Of a DNA stretch of 64,000 nt, positions 61,993 through 64,000 are shown one piece after another. The translations under genes were made by a program, and so were the position numbers. Source of the stretch: Pseudomonas antarctica. GTDB taxonomy: Bacteria > Pseudomonadota > Gammaproteobacteria > Pseudomonadales > Pseudomonadaceae. The stretch lies in the NCBI RefSeq assembly GCF_001647715.1, contig NZ_CP015600.1, positions 1,736,001 through 1,800,000 on the forward strand. Reading direction: 5' to 3'. Position 1 is the first letter of the stretch; the number at the start of each line of letters is the position of its first letter. Below the pieces are notes generated by a model. It was given only the letters and a program-made list of their open reading frames with translations. It did no database searches and was not told where the DNA came from.

Positions 61993-62903
61993 GCCGCTTG
62001 TTGATCGAGGCCAGCACGCCGCTGTGCCTGTTGCAGGACACCGGCCGTTTTGGCGTGCGGCACCTGGGCGTGACCCAGGGTGGCGCGCTGGATTGGGTGT
62101 CGATGACCTGGGCCAATTGGCTGCTGGGTAATGCCCTGGATAGGCCAGTGGTGGAAATCACCTTGGGCGGGTTTACCGTGCAAGCCGAGGAGTATTGCTT
62201 GCTGGCGTTGGCCGGTGCGGATCTGGGCGCGTATATCGGTGAGCGTGCGATCAGCCCCGGGCGCAGTTTTATCCTGCAAAAGGGTCAGCGTTTGCGCTTT
62301 ACCCAGCCGTTCAACGGTGCGCGCGCTTATCTGGCGGCACCGGGCGGTTTTGATGCGCCGGCTGTGCTCGGCAGTTGCGCCACGGTGGTACGTGAAGAGT
62401 TGGGCGGGGTGGACGGTTTCGGCAAGGCGTTGGCCGTAGGCGGGCGGTTGGCTTATTCCGGTGTGGGCGGGGCGATGAAAGTACTGAGTGCGCCTGATTT
62501 GCCAGCCAAGGCGCCACTGGAGGTGATAGTCGGCGCACAGATCGGCCAGTTCAGCGGGCAGAGTTTGTTCGATGCGTTCAATACTGAATGGGCCCTCGAC
62601 AGCCGTGCAGATCGCATGGGCATGCGTTTGCTGGGCACGCCGTTGCAGTATCAGGGGCCCTCGTTGATCTCTGAGGGCATTCCGCTGGGGGCCATCCAGG
62701 TGCCGCCGGATGGGCAGCCGATTGTGTTGCTCAATGACCGGCAGACCATTGGTGGCTATCCGCGATTGGGCGCGTTGACGCCGTTGGCGCTGGCGCGGCT
62801 GGCGCAGTGCTTGCCAGGGGAGAAGGTGCGCTTGGTGCCGGTGGTGCAGGAGACGGCGCATCGGCAGCATGTGGAGTTTTTGCAGCGCTTCACCGCGGGC
62901 TAA
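61989..62903 (+). CDS. pxpC: 5-oxoprolinase subunit PxpC (KipA)
   Basis: 304-residue subunit of 5-oxoprolinase of the biotin-dependent carboxyltransferase AHS2/KipA family. Signatures: LLQDTGRFGVRHLGVTQGGA, NALDRPVVEITLGGFTV, ARAYLAAPGGFDAP and SEGIPLGAIQVPPDGQPIVL. Final gene of pxpABC; a REP pair follows 19 bases after the stop. Confidence 0.95.
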   Translation: MSRLLIEASTPLCLLQDTGRFGVRHLGVTQGGALDWVSMTWANWLLGNALDRPVVEITLGGFTVQAEEYCLLALAGADLGAYIGERAISPGRSFILQKGQRLRFTQPFNGARAYLAAPGGFDAPAVLGSCATVVREELGGVDGFGKALAVGGRLAYSGVGGAMKVLSAPDLPAKAPLEVIVGAQIGQFSGQSLFDAFNTEWALDSRADRMGMRLLGTPLQYQGPSLISEGIPLGAIQVPPDGQPIVLLNDRQTIGGYPRLGALTPLALARLAQCLPGEKVRLVPVVQETAHRQHVEFLQRFTAG

Positions 62904-62921
62904 AGATCACCGCAACCCAAC

Positions 62922-63014
62922 ATGTGGGAGCGGGCTTGCTCGCGAATGCAGGGTGTCAGTCAGTCCATCAATAACTGACCCACCGCTTTCGCGAGCAAGC
63001 CCGCTCCCACATTT
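62922..63014. repeat. REP pair (REPIN)
   Basis: TGTGGGAGCGGGCTTGCTCG and the inverse CGAGCAAGCCCGCTCCCACA enclose about 50 bases; lies between convergent pxpC and the VWA gene. Confidence 0.92.
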
Positions 63015-63024
63015 GCCTCTGCGT

Positions 63025-64000
63025 TTACTTGGAGAGAAAGCGCATTCCTTCTTCCAAGCCGCGCAAGGTCAGCGGATACATCTGATCCTCCACCAACTCC
63101 CGCACAATCCCTGTCGACGCCGTATACCCCCACGTGTCCTTCGGGTACGGGTTTATCCAGATCAGCTTCTTGTACTTGGCCATGAAGCGCTGCATCCACA
63201 CATACCCGGGCTCTTCATTCCAGTGCTCGACGCTGCCGCCGGCCTGGGTGATTTCGTAGGGCGCCATCGACGCATCGCCGATAAAAATCACTTTGTAGTC
63301 AGCGCCGTACTTGTGCAGCAAATCCTGGGTGGAGGTGCGCTCCGATGTGCGGCGCTGGTTGTTCTTCCACACCGATTCGTACACGAAGTTGTGAAAGTAG
63401 AAGTACTCCAGGTGCTTGAACTCGGTCTTGCAGGCCGAGAACAGCTCTTCGCAGATCTTTACATGGGCGTCCATCGAGCCGCCGATGTCGAACAGCAGCA
63501 ACAGCTTGATGGTGTTACGCCGCTCCGGGCGCATCTGGATATTCAGCAACCCGGCGTCGCGGGCGGTGTGGTCGATAGTGCCGTCGATATCCAGCTCTTC
63601 GGCCGCACCCTGGCGCGCGAATTTGCGCAGGCGGCGCAGAGCGATCTTGATGTTGCGCGTGCCCAGTTCCACTTGGTCGTCGAGGTTCTTGTACTCGCGC
63701 TGGTCCCAGACTTTCACCGCTTTGCCCTGGCGCTTGCCGGCGTCGCCGACGCGAATGCCTTCCGGGTTGTAGCCGCCGGAGCCGAACGGGCTGGTGCCAC
63801 CGGTGCCGATCCACTTGTTGCCGCCGGCATGGCGCTCTTTCTGTTCTTCCAGGCGTTTCTTGAATTCTTCGATCAGCTTGTCCAGGCCGCCGAGGGACTG
63901 GATCTGCGCGCGCTCTTCATCGGTCAGCGAGCGTTCGAACTCCTTGCGCAGCCAGTCCTCGGGGATCAGCGCTTGCAGGTGGTCGTCGAGCTTTTCGAGG
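63025..64000 (-). CDS. VWA domain protein, CoxE-like (5' end outside window)
   Basis: The reverse-strand frame is open from the window edge, so the N-terminus lies to the right; about 325 residues are present. A charged helix (KLIEEFKKRLEEQKERHAGG) and a Gly-rich linker (GTGGTSPFGSGGYNPEGIRV) precede a VWA domain with LLLLFDIGGSMDAHVKICEE as the MIDAS-like site. The usual DxSxS is here DIGGS. The end is TLRGLEEGMRFLSK. Such proteins usually act with a MoxR-type AAA ATPase, whose gene might lie beyond the edge. Confidence 0.85.
   Translation of the reverse strand, partial: LEKLDDHLQALIPEDWLRKEFERSLTDEERAQIQSLGGLDKLIEEFKKRLEEQKERHAGGNKWIGTGGTSPFGSGGYNPEGIRVGDAGKRQGKAVKVWDQREYKNLDDQVELGTRNIKIALRRLRKFARQGAAEELDIDGTIDHTARDAGLLNIQMRPERRNTIKLLLLFDIGGSMDAHVKICEELFSACKTEFKHLEYFYFHNFVYESVWKNNQRRTSERTSTQDLLHKYGADYKVIFIGDASMAPYEITQAGGSVEHWNEEPGYVWMQRFMAKYKKLIWINPYPKDTWGYTASTGIVRELVEDQMYPLTLRGLEEGMRFLSK

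Overview
The window is a stretch of chromosome from a fluorescent Pseudomonas, most likely of the P. fluorescens group. The evidence is the gene content and order (nadB, then algU-mucA-mucB-mucD without mucC; dapA-bamC-purC-tRNA-Ser; pobR-pobA; pxpABC), the high GC, and the many paired palindromic REP elements of the GTGGGAGCGGGCTTGC and GTGGGAGCTGGCTTGC types that sit between genes. About 70 protein genes, one tRNA, eight REP pairs, two single REP hairpins and several intrinsic terminators can be supported. No rRNA, CRISPR array, transposase or integrase was seen.

Region 1 (1-13.1 kb) is core. It holds the N-terminal part of nadB, the envelope-stress sigma operon algU-mucA-mucB with the HtrA protease mucD, a BepA-type periplasmic metalloprotease, a TusA-family protein, a PerM-type membrane protein, bcp-gcvR, dapA-bamC-MBL hydrolase, purC and tRNA-Ser(CGA). 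Two AlgU-type promoter candidates lie upstream of algU. A tiny ORF running into a terminator hairpin lies between mucB and mucD.

Region 2 (13.1-18.8 kb) looks like an acquired block. It starts at the 3' end of tRNA-Ser and ends at an imperfect copy of that tRNA end plus its terminator. It carries a bicovalent FAD oxidase of the berberine-bridge family, a divergent leaderless ChiC-type chitinase, an MFS exporter and a small repeat-containing protein. The oxidase-chitinase pair is the best candidate here for an undescribed functional unit.

Region 3 (18.8-45.3 kb) is accessory metabolism under many local regulators: a TPR protein and a 43-residue exported peptide that share a CPKG start, a ParDE-type toxin-antitoxin pair with a palindromic operator, and several LysR-regulated modules. 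These include a solute-binding protein with an MFS permease, an LtrA-family protein, a 2-ketoarginine decarboxylase-like enzyme with an aldehyde dehydrogenase, and a degenerate MBL protein with an NAD(P)-binding oxidoreductase. It also has the 4-hydroxybenzoate pair pobR/pobA, a DHA2 exporter, a double Cache protein, a PheC-type cyclohexadienyl dehydratase and a gamma-glutamylpolyamine synthetase-like enzyme.

Region 4 (45.3-64 kb) is mostly conserved housekeeping and small conserved genes: a methyltransferase, rnd-ycgL, a 2-hydroxyacid dehydrogenase, a nitroreductase, a YcgN protein followed by an M61-like protein without its zinc site, a SPOUT methyltransferase, a YajD nuclease, oligopeptidase B, a YafJ amidotransferase, the 5-oxoprolinase operon pxpABC with a divergent LysR gene, and a VWA protein that runs off the end.
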